Source of the DNA: Prevotellaceae bacterium UBA4301
GTDB taxonomy: Bacteria; Bacteroidota; Bacteroidia; Bacteroidales; Bacteroidaceae
Direction: 5' to 3'
Assembly (NCBI GenBank): GCA_002395775.1
Contig: DGUV01000055.1
Coordinates: 2,213-8,386, forward strand
Length of the DNA: 6,174 nt
This document shows, in pieces, positions 5,500 through 6,174 of this stretch. Position numbers and translations under genes: made by a program. The number at the start of each line of letters is the position of its first letter. Within the stretch, counting starts at the first letter, position 1. Under the pieces are notes generated by a model. The model was not told the origin of the DNA. It searched no databases and worked only from the letters and a program-made list of their open reading frames with translations.

Positions 5500-6174
5500 T
5501 TAATTAGGTAGATTACTTTCAACAAAAGAAGATATTTCAATAAGATTACCTTCAGGATCTGCTACATAGCACGTCCGTTGGCCCCATGGCTCGGTGGTTG
5601 GAGGAAAGATGGCTTTGGCACCTTTCCTCAATGCAGCTGCATATTCTTTATCTACATCGGCAAAGGTCGGCACATCGAACGAGAGTTCCATGGTGCCATT
5701 GACACCCCGTGGATAGGCATATTGCTGTGAGGTCATCTGTTCAAAGTCCGTGCGTGGGAACAGGATGATGCGACTTCCTGCAAGATGCAATTCCACATTT
5801 GGCTCCTTACCATTCCATCCTGTCTGGAATCCGAACACATCACGATAGAAAGCTACCATCTTGGAGTTATCTGTCGTGAAGAGACCAACAGTATTGAATG
5901 TGAATCGAGGGCGTGGAGAGGTGAGAGCAACAAGACCATGTCCCTCGTGTATGGCGGCAAACGTGGCAACGATTGCAGCGATTGAGATGGGAATGATTGA
6001 CCATACTATTGTTGGGACAGTAATGAATAGCAGAAATCCTGTTGCCTTGTTCGCGAGGGTGTGAGGGAAGCAGAAGCGCTTGTACATCGCGAGTGACAAA
6101 AGCTGATTCACGACTTTTATGGCGACAATTACTCCTGTCCACAGCCATAACCATTGCGGCAGTTCGAGTATCGG
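5500..6174 (-). CDS. CDP-alcohol phosphatidyltransferase-like C-terminus fused to a VOC domain (5' end outside window)
   Basis: The frame is open from the window edge (6174) to TAA at 5500-5502, 224 visible residues. The first 80 or so are membrane protein: ELPQWLWLWTGVIVAIKVVN, then FPHTLANKATGFLLF and IAAIVATFAAIHEGHG, which I recognise as the C-terminal helices of a CDP-alcohol phosphatidyltransferase (membrane lipid headgroup synthesis). Its catalytic D-G-x2-A-R motif would lie beyond the window, so activity cannot be judged. After a linker (VALTSPRPR) a complete VOC/glyoxalase-like domain follows: FNTVGLFTTDN, MVAFYRDVFGF, GTMELSFDVP, PTTEPWGQRTCYVADPEGNLIEISSF. The first strand lacks the usual metal-binding His and the fifth has Glu (ME) where His is common, while the last-strand Glu (NLIEI) is kept, so a glyoxalase I reaction is doubtful. 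No in-frame ATG, GTG or TTG lies near the VOC start; the first ATG is inside it and would delete the first strand. Confidence 0.8.
   Translation of the reverse strand, partial: PILELPQWLWLWTGVIVAIKVVNQLLSLAMYKRFCFPHTLANKATGFLLFITVPTIVWSIIPISIAAIVATFAAIHEGHGLVALTSPRPRFTFNTVGLFTTDNSKMVAFYRDVFGFQTGWNGKEPNVELHLAGSRIILFPRTDFEQMTSQQYAYPRGVNGTMELSFDVPTFADVDKEYAAALRKGAKAIFPPTTEPWGQRTCYVADPEGNLIEISSFVESNLPN

Noticed and set aside
5867..6154. Alternative minus-strand ORF overlapping the fusion gene
   Set aside because: It overlaps the well-supported membrane/VOC frame and encodes a low-quality His/Ser/Cys-rich sequence with no recognisable family.

Overview
The window looks like chromosomal DNA of a gut or rumen Bacteroidota, most probably a Prevotella/Segatella-type organism. 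The evidence is a secreted multidomain glycan-degrading enzyme, two proteins with the short C-terminal ending typical of that group (Y-[DN]-x-[SA]-G-[QR]-[RK]...NGK..VK), A-rich leaders in place of clear Shine-Dalgarno sites, and short heptameric repeats. This assignment is an inference from sequence style, not from a database search.

Layout, left to right. Positions 3-1295 (+) hold the 3' part of a secreted multidomain protein: a jelly-roll-like accessory module, a second beta-rich module and a type IX-like C-terminal tail. It is followed after 33 bp by a small ORF of 56 codons (1329-1499, +) that fits the small acidic proteins of unknown function seen in Prevotella. The 149-bp gap 1500-1648 is mostly repeat: two heptamer arrays and one octamer array, each of exactly four units, separated by two copies of a 20-bp element; the last array ends at the start of the next gene. 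Positions 1649-5449 (+) encode a 1266-residue secreted GH51 alpha-L-arabinofuranosidase with an inserted ConA-like domain, a LamG-like domain, a module related to the one in the upstream protein, and a sorting-type tail. A hairpin with a ten-G loop (5459-5489) separates it from a convergent gene on the minus strand (5500-6174, open at the window edge). That gene encodes, in one frame, the C-terminal membrane part of a CDP-alcohol phosphatidyltransferase-like protein followed by a complete VOC (glyoxalase-like) domain.

The plus-strand genes probably form one secretion and glycan-use unit, with the arabinofuranosidase removing arabinose side chains from plant polysaccharides (arabinoxylan or arabinan) and the accessory modules binding glycan. 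The minus-strand gene is unrelated to this.

The most unusual points are the in-frame membrane-enzyme/VOC fusion, the stacked four-unit arrays abutting the GH51 start codon, and related heptamers inside two coding regions that encode the same seven-residue peptide phase.
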